A stretch of DNA of 64,000 nucleotides from contig CAWETK010000020.1 in assembly GCA_963811905.1 (NCBI GenBank), positions 186,001-250,000 of the forward strand, written 5' to 3'. The DNA is from DATFVA01 sp963811905 (GTDB taxonomy: Bacteria > Bacteroidota > Ignavibacteria > Ignavibacteriales > Ignavibacteriaceae). Made by a program: the position numbers and the translations under genes. The notes beneath the pieces were generated by a model, which saw nothing but the letters and a program-made list of their open reading frames with translations, searched no databases and had not been told where the DNA came from. This document shows positions 28,880 through 37,568 of the stretch, piece after piece. Every line of letters starts with the position of its first letter. The stretch's first letter is position 1.

Positions 28880-28922
28880 TTGACATTTATATGGAGGCTA
28901 TCGTATATTTACGATATACGAT
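28880..28922 (+). promoter_or_regulatory. ars promoter with overlapping ArsR-type operator
   Basis: TTGACA at 28880-28885 and TATATT at 28904-28909 form a -35/-10 pair with an 18-base spacer. An inverted repeat, ATCGTATA at 28900-28907 and TATACGAT at 28915-28922, overlaps the -10 and ends 12 bases before the arsR ATG. A GAGGA ribosome site follows. This is the usual layout for ArsR repression relieved by arsenite. Confidence 0.82.
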
Positions 28923-28934
28923 TATGAGGATTTA

Positions 28935-29252
28935 ATGGCATACTCAAAAAAAGAAGAATTCACAAAGGATGACGCATGGCTTGCAGAAATCGGCAAAGCA
29001 TTATCGCATCCGGCGAGGATCAGGATATTAAAAATACTGAGCAGTTTAGACGTGTGTATGTGCGGTGATATAGTTGAACTTCTGCCGCTGTCGCAGTCGA
29101 CGGTTTCCCAGCATTTGAAGGAACTTAAAAGGGTTGGTTTGATAAAGGGAGAAATAGAAGGACTAAAAGTCTGTTACTGCATAAATGAGCAGACATTAAC
29201 AAAAGCTAAAAAAGAACTGGACAGCCTGTTTCAAGCTGTCTGTTCATGTTAA
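28935..29252 (+). CDS. arsR: ArsR-family metalloregulator
   Basis: This 105-residue winged-helix repressor should dissociate from its operator when arsenite binds. SHPARIRILKILSS opens the fold. DVCMCGDIVELLPLSQSTVS contains the Cys-x-Cys of the ELCVCDL-type arsenite site in the helix-turn-helix, and QHLKELKRVGLIKGEIEG is the recognition helix and wing. CSC at the very C terminus could provide extra thiols. The palindrome over its own promoter and the arsenic genes directly downstream support autoregulation of the whole operon. Expression starts at the ATG behind GAGGA. Very secure family call. Confidence 0.95.
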   Translation: MAYSKKEEFTKDDAWLAEIGKALSHPARIRILKILSSLDVCMCGDIVELLPLSQSTVSQHLKELKRVGLIKGEIEGLKVCYCINEQTLTKAKKELDSLFQAVCSC

Positions 29253-29268
29253 ATTAAAAGGAGAAGAA

Positions 29269-30066
29269 ATGAACTCATCAGACAAGGAAATTAAAGATAA
29301 AGTAAAAGAAAAATATACTGAGATCGCAGTTATCAACAGCGGAGGTGGCTGCTGCGGTACTAATAACAAAATTGTCGGCTATACTATTATGAAAGATGAG
29401 TATGATAATATGGAAGGCTATGTAAAGGATGCCGATCTGGGGCTGGGGTGCGGTCTGCCGACTGAATATGCCGGAATAAGAAAAGGTGATACTGTGATTG
29501 ACCTGGGCAGCGGCGCAGGAAACGATGTATTTGTTGCAAGAGCGATAGTCGGAGATGAAGGAAAAGTAATCGGACTTGACTTCACAGAAGAGATGATAAG
29601 TAAAGCTATCCGGAATAAAGAAAAATTGGGATTTAAGAATGTCGATTTTATGCTGGGCGAAATAGAACAAATGCCGATTGAGAATGACACTGCAGATGTA
29701 GTTATATCTAATTGCGTACTAAACCTGGTGCCAGATAAAAGAAAAGCATTTGCTGAGATCTTCAGGATATTAAAACCGGGCGCTCATTTTTGTGTATCCG
29801 ATATAGTTATAAAAGGTGAGATGCATCCGGAATTAAAAAAATCTGCCGAGATGTATGCAGGATGTGTAGCCGGCGCTCTTCAGCAGGATGAATATCTAAA
29901 AAGTATAAAAGAATCAGGGTTTGGAAATATTGAGATCAAGAAAACAAAAACAATTGTTCTACCCGATGAACTTCTGTTGAAATATTTATCGAAGGAAGAA
30001 ATAGAAAACTACAAAAGAAAGATCAAGGGAATATACAGTATCACCGTTGTAGGTTATAAAAACTGA
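29269..30066 (+). CDS. arsM: Arsenite methyltransferase
   Basis: The 265-residue enzyme transfers methyl groups from S-adenosylmethionine to As(III), giving methylated and volatile forms. The SAM-binding core is DTVIDLGSGAGNDVFVAR, with VIGLDFTEEMISKA after it. The arsenic-binding thiols of the family are present: a Cys pair in SGGGCCGTNN near residue 26, Cys in ISNCVLNLVPD and Cys in MYAGCVAGAL. LGLGCGLPTEYAGI is the usual linker. It follows arsR by 16 bases with a GGAGAAG ribosome site. The N-terminal region is short compared with algal enzymes, as in other bacterial ArsM. Confidence 0.95.
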   Translation: MNSSDKEIKDKVKEKYTEIAVINSGGGCCGTNNKIVGYTIMKDEYDNMEGYVKDADLGLGCGLPTEYAGIRKGDTVIDLGSGAGNDVFVARAIVGDEGKVIGLDFTEEMISKAIRNKEKLGFKNVDFMLGEIEQMPIENDTADVVISNCVLNLVPDKRKAFAEIFRILKPGAHFCVSDIVIKGEMHPELKKSAEMYAGCVAGALQQDEYLKSIKESGFGNIEIKKTKTIVLPDELLLKYLSKEEIENYKRKIKGIYSITVVGYKN

Positions 30067-30074
30067 AGGACCGC

Positions 30075-30503
30075 ATGATGAGGATATTAATTCTGTGTAC
30101 AGGTAATTCCTGCAGAAGCCAGATGGCAGAAGGTTTTCTTAAATCATTTGATAGCGAACTTAAAGTTTATTCAGCCGGCACAAAACCGGCTGAATATATA
30201 AGTCAGAAAGCTGTTATGGTAATGAAAGAAAAGGGAATTGATATCAGCAGAGGAAGACCTGAAAACGTTGAAAAGTATCTGAATGATTCTTTTGATTATG
30301 TTATTACAGTATGTGACAATGCAAAGGAAACCTGTCCGGTGTTTTTTGGTAAAGTAAAAGAGAGAATGCACATAGGATTTGAAGATCCGGCTGAAGCTGA
30401 AGGGACTGAAGAAGAAGTCCTGAATTTTTACAGAAGAATCAGAGATGAAATAGAAACTGCTTTTGAAGATCTTTACAGAACAAAGATAGGCATGACGACT
30501 TAA
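30075..30503 (+). CDS. arsC: Arsenate reductase, LMW-phosphatase type, copy 1
   Basis: This 142-residue protein reduces arsenate to arsenite using a thiol cascade with thioredoxin. LCTGNSCRSQMAEGF holds the CX5R phosphatase loop with the nucleophilic Cys near residue 8. VITVCDNAKETCPVF holds the two further redox Cys. All three catalytic thiols are present. It begins eight bases after arsM, so the two are translated from one message. A second, diverged copy follows immediately. The two copies may differ in reductant or expression, which cannot be told here. Confidence 0.93.
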   Translation: MMRILILCTGNSCRSQMAEGFLKSFDSELKVYSAGTKPAEYISQKAVMVMKEKGIDISRGRPENVEKYLNDSFDYVITVCDNAKETCPVFFGKVKERMHIGFEDPAEAEGTEEEVLNFYRRIRDEIETAFEDLYRTKIGMTT

Positions 30504-30528
30504 TTCAAGTTAAAGAAAAGGAAGTTAG

Positions 30529-30969
30529 TTGGGAAAGATTAAAGTTTTGTTTGTTTGTATACATAACAGTGCACGAAGCCAGATGGCAGAAGCATTACTG
30601 AATAATTTTGATGGCGGTAGATTCACTGCTGAAAGTGCCGGGCTTGAACCCGGGGTGCTGAATCCTATTGCAGTTGAAGTAATGAAGGAAAAAGGAATTG
30701 ATATATCGGGGAACAAAACCAAAAGTGTATTTGATTTCTTTAAAGAGGGAAGAAATTATCATTATGTAATAACTGTTTGTGATGAAGCTTCTGCTGAAGG
30801 ATGTCCGATCTTTCCCGGCATTGCTAAAAGATTAAACTGGAGCTTTAAGGATCCCTCATCAATAACAGGAACTTATGAACAAAAACTCGGGGAGACAAGA
30901 AAAATAAGAGATGAGATTGATGAACAGCTGCATAAATTTTTCAATAGTGATGAAGTAAAACCAATATGA
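30529..30969 (+). CDS. arsC: Arsenate reductase, LMW-phosphatase type, copy 2
   Basis: The 146-residue paralog keeps the CX5R loop (VCIHNSARSQMAEALL) and the redox pair (VITVCDEASAEGCPIF), so it should also be active. It has longer inserts around NKTKSVFDFFKEGRNYHY than copy 1 and resembles the arsenate reductases often found next to ACR3. The start is TTG at 30529 behind AAAGGAAG; no ATG fits. Its stop overlaps the start of the ACR3 transporter gene by four bases, coupling reduction to export of the product. Confidence 0.93.
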   Translation: MGKIKVLFVCIHNSARSQMAEALLNNFDGGRFTAESAGLEPGVLNPIAVEVMKEKGIDISGNKTKSVFDFFKEGRNYHYVITVCDEASAEGCPIFPGIAKRLNWSFKDPSSITGTYEQKLGETRKIRDEIDEQLHKFFNSDEVKPI

Positions 30970-32021
30970 CCAGACTAACCAAAAAATTAAATTTTCTTGA
31001 TAGATACTTAACTCTATGGATATTTGCTGCAATGCTGCTTGGTATTTTCAGCGGCTACCTGTTCCCTGGAATCACCGGGTTCTGGAATACTTTTCAATCA
31101 GGGACAACAAACATCCCGATTGCGATAGGCCTGATCTTAATGATGTACCCTCCGCTTGCGAAGGTGAAGTATGAGGAAATGCCGCAGATATTCAGAAACG
31201 TCAAAGTACTTACCCTTTCCTTAGTGCAGAACTGGATAATCGGTCCATTACTGATGTTCTTCCTTGCAGTAATTTTTCTTCATAACTACCCCGAATACAT
31301 GGCTGGTTTAATAATGATCGGTCTGGCACGCTGCATTGCAATGGTCATTGTATGGAATGAACTGGCTGAAGGGGATACAGAATATGCTGCAGGACTTGTA
31401 GCATTTAATTCAATATTCCAGGTACTTTTCTTTTCTTTATATGCTTACCTGTTTATTACAATATTCCCGCGCTGGCTGGGGTTAAGCAGTTTTGCTGTGG
31501 ATATATCTATAAGCCAGATTGCTGAGAGTGTACTTATTTATCTCGGGATACCCTTCTTCGGGGGAATGCTGACGCGATTCGCACTTATAAAAATAAAAGA
31601 CAGGGAATGGTATCAGCAGAAGTTTATTCCTAAGATCAGTCCGGTTACTCTTATAGCGCTTCTTTTTACCATTTTTGTGATGTTTTCATTAAAGGGGGAA
31701 TACATCGTCAGAATTCCATTTGATGTATTAAGAATTGCTGTTCCCCTTGTAATCTATTTTGTTATAATGTTCTTTTTATCTTTCTATATGGGGAGAAAAG
31801 CAGGGGCGGATTATTCCAGAACCACCACACTTTCATTTACTGCAGCGAGCAATAATTTCGAATTAGCTATTGCTGTTTCAGTAGCAGTTTTCGGAATTAA
31901 TTCAGGAGAATCGTTTGCCGCAGTTATCGGTCCCCTGGTTGAGGTACCCGTTCTGATCTTACTGGTAAATGTGGCTTTATATTTTAAGAAAAAATACTTT
32001 ACCGAATTAAGCACAGTCTGA
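30966..32021 (+). CDS. acr3: ACR3-type arsenite efflux permease
   Basis: This 351-residue inner-membrane protein exports arsenite. Ten hydrophobic helices are apparent. Family motifs are IGLILMMYPPLAKVKYEEMP, the helix with the essential Cys (MIGLARCIAMVIVWNELAEG), AFNSIFQVLFFSLYAY and the late LSFTAASNNFELAIAV. The conserved Cys and Glu used for transport are both visible. ATG overlaps the stop of the second arsC gene. It is the last gene of the ars operon and converges with treS, leaving only three bases between the stops. Confidence 0.95.
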   Translation: MTRLTKKLNFLDRYLTLWIFAAMLLGIFSGYLFPGITGFWNTFQSGTTNIPIAIGLILMMYPPLAKVKYEEMPQIFRNVKVLTLSLVQNWIIGPLLMFFLAVIFLHNYPEYMAGLIMIGLARCIAMVIVWNELAEGDTEYAAGLVAFNSIFQVLFFSLYAYLFITIFPRWLGLSSFAVDISISQIAESVLIYLGIPFFGGMLTRFALIKIKDREWYQQKFIPKISPVTLIALLFTIFVMFSLKGEYIVRIPFDVLRIAVPLVIYFVIMFFLSFYMGRKAGADYSRTTTLSFTAASNNFELAIAVSVAVFGINSGESFAAVIGPLVEVPVLILLVNVALYFKKKYFTELSTV

Positions 32022-32024
32022 TAA

Positions 32025-35000
32025 TTATTCAAACTGCTTCATAATAAACTTAATTCCGTGCATGGGAATTATTACCCAGTCCGGTCTGTTGTTCAATTCG
32101 TACTCAATTTCGTAAATGGATTTATCAAGAAGGAACATATTGAGCAGAATGCTGAGCTGTTCTGTATCTGCTGGAATGAAGGGATATCCTTCTGTTGTAT
32201 TTCGGTATGAATTCAGGAACGCGCCGCTGACATAGTAAAACCAGGGTTCTATCCACTGCTGTATAAACTCTGCATCTTCGGGTCTTATTTTGGAACGCTG
32301 GAAGAAAACGCTGTAGACCGCATAGTGGAAAGAACGGAGCATTCCTCCCACATCCCTGAATGCCGAATATTTTAGTCTTCGTTCTCCGGGTGAGCGCACA
32401 GGCTCTCCTTCAAAATCTATTATGATGAAATCATCACCTGTGCTTAAAATCTGTCCCAGATGGTAATCACCGTGGATCCTTATCTTCTGCGCCGATATTT
32501 TATTCTTTAATATTTTCTTGTATTGTCCAAGGATTTTATCCCTTGAAGAAAGTATTTCCTCAGCTTCTCCCTTGATTGATTGAGGGAGCTTAGAGAGGTT
32601 CCCCGCAAAGAAATTCAGCCCCTTTTTGGCATTAGAATAAAGGGTCTGGTAAAGAGCTTTCTGATATAAGGTAGAGAATGGTTCAGGAGCAAAGTCAGGA
32701 TTATCTGCAGATGACAGCTTTATATGCATTTCTGCTGTACGTTTTCCAAGCAGTCTGGCTTTCTCAAAAAAGACTGCACCTATATAATCCTGCAGTACGG
32801 GAGGTATGTCCTCAAAGCGGATATCAAATATTTTATCAAGTTCAGGTTCTTTAACAGGACATTCTTCATTCTGAGCCATGGCTCTTTCAAAATATCTTCC
32901 CACAGCATCCAGGGTGAGTGTCCAGGCATCCCCCTGGTTAGGTGTAAATTTCTGCAATAGGGCAAGGACACGCGGAGAAGCTGAGGGCTTCTGATATTCA
33001 AGGCTGCCGGCATAAGATGGTACATTTTCAAAATTCTGTTCTTCACTTAGAAATTTGATCACTTCAGGGTCGGGATTTATTCCTTCCTCTACACGCCGGT
33101 AAAATTTTAAGAAAAATATATCATCATATAATACTGATGAATTACTCTGTTCTGCTTTCAGCACTTTCGATGTGCCGGGTAATTCATTAGTCTCATTGAG
33201 CATACTTCTGAATTTTCTGCTTTTAACCGATACAAGCGTACCCGATTTTCCTTTGATCTTTTTTCTTTTATCAATCATAGACAGGATCTGCGCACGGAAT
33301 TTTTCCCCGTAAACAGCATCATAAAGAAATCCCTCATCATCCGGGAGACTCAGTCTTGCTATAATACTCTGCGGTGAATCTTTCAGCAGCTTATCACCTC
33401 TGCTCTCGGGGATAAAAGAAACCACAATCACATAATTTTCCGATGCACCTACAGCATAATCAACCTGGAGAATTAACAATGAAGCATTTTCTTTATCGAA
33501 CTGGATATTCATATTTTCGGTGATCGATATATTTTTCAGCTGACGTGCCTTGCCGCCAAACCATCTGCATGTTTTTAAATACCTGGGCAGGATCCTTTTC
33601 TCGAGATATGTTTTATCTTCGCCGGTTAGTACTTCCGCCCACTGTTTCTTCGCTTTTAGTTCAGGAAGGGTCCTTTCATCCAGCGTGCTTTCATATCCTT
33701 TTTCTCTGACCAATCTGAACCAGTAATGGTCGTAGGGGCCAAGAGTAATAATATATGGTTCATCCTTAATTTGGGGGAAAATATTCTGACTGAACATTTC
33801 TTCAGGTGTATAACCTTCCAGTTCTTCAGTTCTTAACCGAACTACCTGCGCAAAGCGTGAAAGATTTATTACAACAAAGACGATTTCATCATCAATAGTT
33901 CTGATAAAAGACAGAATCCTGGGATTATCGGAGGATATGAACTTCAAATCGCCGCGGCTCAGAGCTTTCGACTGTTTCCTCATAGCAATCAATCTTTTCA
34001 TCCACCATAAAGGAGATGAAAGGTTTCTCTCCTGTATTTCGACATTAATTGACTGATAGAGATATTCAGAATCAATAATAACAGGTAGATATAACTTCTG
34101 CGGATTTGCCTTCGAAAACCCGGCATTCCTGTCGGCAGTCCACTGCATAGGAGTTCTTACCCCATCCCTATCGCCAAGGTAATAGTTATCACCCATTCCG
34201 ATTTCATCACCATAATAAATTACAGGGGTGCCGGGAAGTGAGAAGAGGAGTATGTTAATCAGCTCAATTTTTTTCCTGTTATTTTCGAGAAGCGGTGAAA
34301 GTCGCCTGCGGATCCCGAGGTTTAGTCTTGCACGAGGATCCTGTGCAAATATCCTGTACATATAATCCCGTTCCTCATCGGTGACCATCTCAAGAGTAAG
34401 TTCATCGTGATTTCTAAGGAACATTACCCACTGGCAGTTAGCAGGAATTTCCGGAGTCTGTTCCAGGATATTTATTACAGGAAAGCGGTCCTCCATTCTC
34501 AAAGCCATAAACAAACGCGGCATTACAGGAAAATGAAATGCCATATGAGATTCATCTCCATCACCGAAATAGGCTACCGAATCTTCAGGCCACTGGTTAG
34601 CTTCTGCAAGTAGCATTTTATTTCTAAACTTATTGTCAACATGCGCCCTCAGCTTTTTCAGGAAAGCATGAGTTTCAGGGAGATTCTCACAGTTAGTGCC
34701 CTCACGCTCATATAAATAGGGGACTGCATCGAGCCGAAGTCCATCAACTCCCATCCCGAACCAATAATCAAGAACTTTTAATATCTCTTCCTGCACCTTA
34801 GGATTATCATAGTTCAGATCCGGCTGATGAGAATAAAAGCGATGCCAGTAATAAGCATCTGCAGCAGGATCATATGTCCAGTTGCTTGTTTCAAAATCCT
34901 GAAAGATTATTCTTGCTTCATTGTACCTGGCAGGATCATCACTCCACACATAATAGTCACGGTAGGGACTTCCGGGTTTTGATTTACGGGCTCTCTGAAA

Positions 35001-35357
35001 CCACTTATGCTGGTCGGATGTATGGTTTACTACCAGCTCTGTAATTATTCTTATTCCCCGTTTATGAGCTTCTTTTAACAATCTCTTAAAATCACGGAGT
35101 GTGCCATAATCGGGATGAATATTAAAATAATCGGCAATATCATATCCATCATCTCTTAAGGGAGAGGGATAAAAAGGAAGGAGCCAGATTGCAGTAACGC
35201 CAAGATTTTCAAGGTAATCTAATTTCTCAACGAGTCCGTTTATATCCCCTATGCCGTCTCCATTGCTGTCATAAAAAGATTTTATATGAAGTTCATAAAT
35301 GACCGCATCCTTATACCATAAAGGATCATCTGTAAGTTTGAGCAGGTTTTCTGTCAT
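32025..35357 (-). CDS. treS: Trehalose synthase-maltokinase fusion (TreS-Pep2)
   Basis: The 1110-residue protein interconverts trehalose and maltose and phosphorylates maltose to maltose-1-phosphate. Residues 1-560 are a GH13 trehalose synthase: VTAIWLLPFYPSPLRDDGYD, nucleophile Asp in DGLRLDAVPYL, acid Glu in MLLAEANQWPEDS and Asp in FLRNHDELTLEM. From about residue 580 comes the maltokinase: the cap motif CRWFGGKARQL, the catalytic loop IRIHGDYHLGQIL and the metal site IIIDFEGEPVRSP. All key residues look intact. It lies 14 bases behind glgE, so both halves of the GlgE pathway are co-transcribed. The cytoplasmic location follows from the absence of a signal peptide. Confidence 0.96.
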   Translation of the reverse strand: MTENLLKLTDDPLWYKDAVIYELHIKSFYDSNGDGIGDINGLVEKLDYLENLGVTAIWLLPFYPSPLRDDGYDIADYFNIHPDYGTLRDFKRLLKEAHKRGIRIITELVVNHTSDQHKWFQRARKSKPGSPYRDYYVWSDDPARYNEARIIFQDFETSNWTYDPAADAYYWHRFYSHQPDLNYDNPKVQEEILKVLDYWFGMGVDGLRLDAVPYLYEREGTNCENLPETHAFLKKLRAHVDNKFRNKMLLAEANQWPEDSVAYFGDGDESHMAFHFPVMPRLFMALRMEDRFPVINILEQTPEIPANCQWVMFLRNHDELTLEMVTDEERDYMYRIFAQDPRARLNLGIRRRLSPLLENNRKKIELINILLFSLPGTPVIYYGDEIGMGDNYYLGDRDGVRTPMQWTADRNAGFSKANPQKLYLPVIIDSEYLYQSINVEIQERNLSSPLWWMKRLIAMRKQSKALSRGDLKFISSDNPRILSFIRTIDDEIVFVVINLSRFAQVVRLRTEELEGYTPEEMFSQNIFPQIKDEPYIITLGPYDHYWFRLVREKGYESTLDERTLPELKAKKQWAEVLTGEDKTYLEKRILPRYLKTCRWFGGKARQLKNISITENMNIQFDKENASLLILQVDYAVGASENYVIVVSFIPESRGDKLLKDSPQSIIARLSLPDDEGFLYDAVYGEKFRAQILSMIDKRKKIKGKSGTLVSVKSRKFRSMLNETNELPGTSKVLKAEQSNSSVLYDDIFFLKFYRRVEEGINPDPEVIKFLSEEQNFENVPSYAGSLEYQKPSASPRVLALLQKFTPNQGDAWTLTLDAVGRYFERAMAQNEECPVKEPELDKIFDIRFEDIPPVLQDYIGAVFFEKARLLGKRTAEMHIKLSSADNPDFAPEPFSTLYQKALYQTLYSNAKKGLNFFAGNLSKLPQSIKGEAEEILSSRDKILGQYKKILKNKISAQKIRIHGDYHLGQILSTGDDFIIIDFEGEPVRSPGERRLKYSAFRDVGGMLRSFHYAVYSVFFQRSKIRPEDAEFIQQWIEPWFYYVSGAFLNSYRNTTEGYPFIPADTEQLSILLNMFLLDKSIYEIEYELNNRPDWVIIPMHGIKFIMKQFE

Positions 35358-35371
35358 ATTAAAAAGTTTTG

Positions 35372-37288
35372 TTACATAAAATAATCGAAGTCGTTCTCTC
35401 GGCGCAGCCTTCTGTGAATTCTGAAAATGAATGCCGGAGACTCTTCAGGATCCAGTTCTACTATATTTTCACTTCCCATCCACATAAATTTATTGTCATG
35501 CATCAGCTCGTGAACAAGGTATGATTGTTTCTCAGATATTCCGAATGATTCAACAGGAATGTGTACAGCACCTCTCTGAGTATGATAGTAATCAAGGTTA
35601 ACCACAATCAGCAGAATATTCGATAAATCATCTGTTACCTTTCCGTAACAGAGGAGATACCTGTTATCTGTATGGTAGAATTCAATATTATAAGTCGTAT
35701 GGAGCGCCGCATTCTCTTTCCGGATATTATTTATTCTGGTTACAATATCCGTAATGCTGCCCGGTTTATCATAGTTCCATTTTTTAAGTTCATATTTCTC
35801 TGAATTATTATATTCCTCCTTACCGGGAATTGCATCGTTCACGCAAAGTTCGTACGCAGGTCCGTAGATACCATAGTTGGAAGAAAGTGTTGCAGCGAGA
35901 ATAAGTCTTGTTATAAAAGCCGGCCGTCCGCCGTATTGAAGATTTTCAGGAAGGATATCAGGAGTATTCGTCCAGAAATTCGGCCTATAGAATTCACGGG
36001 CTTCTCTTTTGGTCAGTTCAGTGAGGTAGTCGATGAACTCATCCTGTGTGTTTCTCCAGGTGAAGTAAGTATAGGATTGTGTGAATCCTACTTTTCCAAG
36101 CCGGTACATCACCTTAGGACGTGTAAACGCCTCAGCAAGGAAGATAACTTCAGGGTTGGTATTTTTTATTTCTTTAATCAGCCACTCCCAGAAAGGGAAA
36201 GGCTTAGTGTGCGGGTTATCCACGCGGAAGATCTTTATTCCCCTTTCTATCCAGAATACTACAACGCTCTTCAGTTCGTTCCAGAGTTCCTTCCAGTTTT
36301 CAGTTTCGAAGTTTAGAGGAAGTACATCCTGGTATTTCTTCGGAGGGTTTTCCGCGTATTGTATGGTTCCATCGGGACGCCAGCGGAACCATTCAGGATG
36401 TTCAGTCACATAAGGATGATCGGGAGAACATTGATAAGCTATATCAATAGCGGTCTCTATTCCCAGCGATTCAGCTTTCTGAACAAATGATAAAAAATCC
36501 TCCATCGTTCCGAGTTCAGGATTCACTGCTTTATGTCCTCCAGCGGATGAACCAATTGCCCAGGGGCTGCCGGGATCGCCGGGTTTTGCATTTGCTGTAT
36601 TATTTTTTCCCTTCCGGTTTGTCTTACCTACGGGATGGATAGGGGGCAGATATATTACGTCGAAACCCATTTCGGCGATATGAGGCAAAAGCTTTTCCGC
36701 ATCTTTGAATGTTCCGTACCTGCCGTCCTTCCCCGTTGAGCGGGGAAAAAATTCATACCATGAACTGAACAAGGCTTTTTTCCGTTCGACCCAGACTTCA
36801 TACTCATTTTCAAAAACAGTAGCCATAGAACGGTCGGTATATTTATACATCAGACCGGTAAGTTTTTTACTCAATGCAAGTTCAGAGGATGCAGCACCGT
36901 CAGGATTTTTCATTTCTTCCACTGCCGAAAGCATGATTTTTTTGTCCTCTTCAGCACCGGCATTGAATGATGCTTCCTCTATCATCTGAGCACCGATGAG
37001 AAGTTCAACTTTTATATCCTGTGAGGCTTCAATTCTTTTCTCAAGGTCCTTCTGCCAGGTATAGAAATGATCTACCCAGGCGCGGAGGGTGTAATAATAA
37101 GAGCCTACATCCTCAACTGTAAAAGTACCTTCCCATCTGTCATTATCGCTGTGGAACATTCTTACTGCCGAATAGGTTTTTTCTCCCGCCTTTCTAAATA
37201 ATAGTTCAGCAGAGATGGTATCATGCCCGTCGCTTATAATGTCGGCTGAAACCAGTACCTGTTCACCCGTAACTCTCTTAACCGGCAA
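35372..37288 (-). CDS. glgE: Alpha-1,4-glucan:maltose-1-phosphate maltosyltransferase
   Basis: This enzyme adds maltosyl units from maltose-1-phosphate to growing alpha-1,4-glucan. It has the family N-domain (AGEKTYSAVRMFHSDNDRWE), the GH13 core with FDVIYLPPIHPVGKTNRKGK, nucleophile Asp in IFRVDNPHTKPFPFW and Glu in VIFLAEAFTRPKVM. The first usual start is TTG at 37288. The frame stays open upstream and encodes KEDGRKRVEIQNVKPNVNCG, typical of GlgE N termini, after an AAGGAGAAG ribosome site. The only codon at the right spacing is ATA at 37354-37352. The true N terminus therefore probably lies at 37354. It leads the operon with treS. Confidence 0.94.
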   Translation of the reverse strand: MPVKRVTGEQVLVSADIISDGHDTISAELLFRKAGEKTYSAVRMFHSDNDRWEGTFTVEDVGSYYYTLRAWVDHFYTWQKDLEKRIEASQDIKVELLIGAQMIEEASFNAGAEEDKKIMLSAVEEMKNPDGAASSELALSKKLTGLMYKYTDRSMATVFENEYEVWVERKKALFSSWYEFFPRSTGKDGRYGTFKDAEKLLPHIAEMGFDVIYLPPIHPVGKTNRKGKNNTANAKPGDPGSPWAIGSSAGGHKAVNPELGTMEDFLSFVQKAESLGIETAIDIAYQCSPDHPYVTEHPEWFRWRPDGTIQYAENPPKKYQDVLPLNFETENWKELWNELKSVVVFWIERGIKIFRVDNPHTKPFPFWEWLIKEIKNTNPEVIFLAEAFTRPKVMYRLGKVGFTQSYTYFTWRNTQDEFIDYLTELTKREAREFYRPNFWTNTPDILPENLQYGGRPAFITRLILAATLSSNYGIYGPAYELCVNDAIPGKEEYNNSEKYELKKWNYDKPGSITDIVTRINNIRKENAALHTTYNIEFYHTDNRYLLCYGKVTDDLSNILLIVVNLDYYHTQRGAVHIPVESFGISEKQSYLVHELMHDNKFMWMGSENIVELDPEESPAFIFRIHRRLRRENDFDYFM

Positions 37289-37568
37289 TTCACCGCAGTT
37301 AACATTAGGCTTTACATTCTGAATTTCTACACGTTTTCTTCCGTCTTCCTTTATGGTTCTTCTCCTTCAAGTTGGTTGAGCTATATCATAAAGAAAAACT
37401 ATTTCGGTTAATATGATCTGAATCAAAAAACACATATTAACTGATTTCAATGATATTCGGTTAATTCTGATGATAGGAAAATTGAAAAATTATGCCGACA
37501 GGTCTAAATTTCAGTAACCTTTTTTGATGATTGCAGGTCTAATACATAAAACCACAGGGAAGAAAATA

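Noticed and set aside
32780..33046. Short open frame on the minus strand within treS.
   Set aside because: It is out of frame with an intact, motif-rich fusion enzyme.
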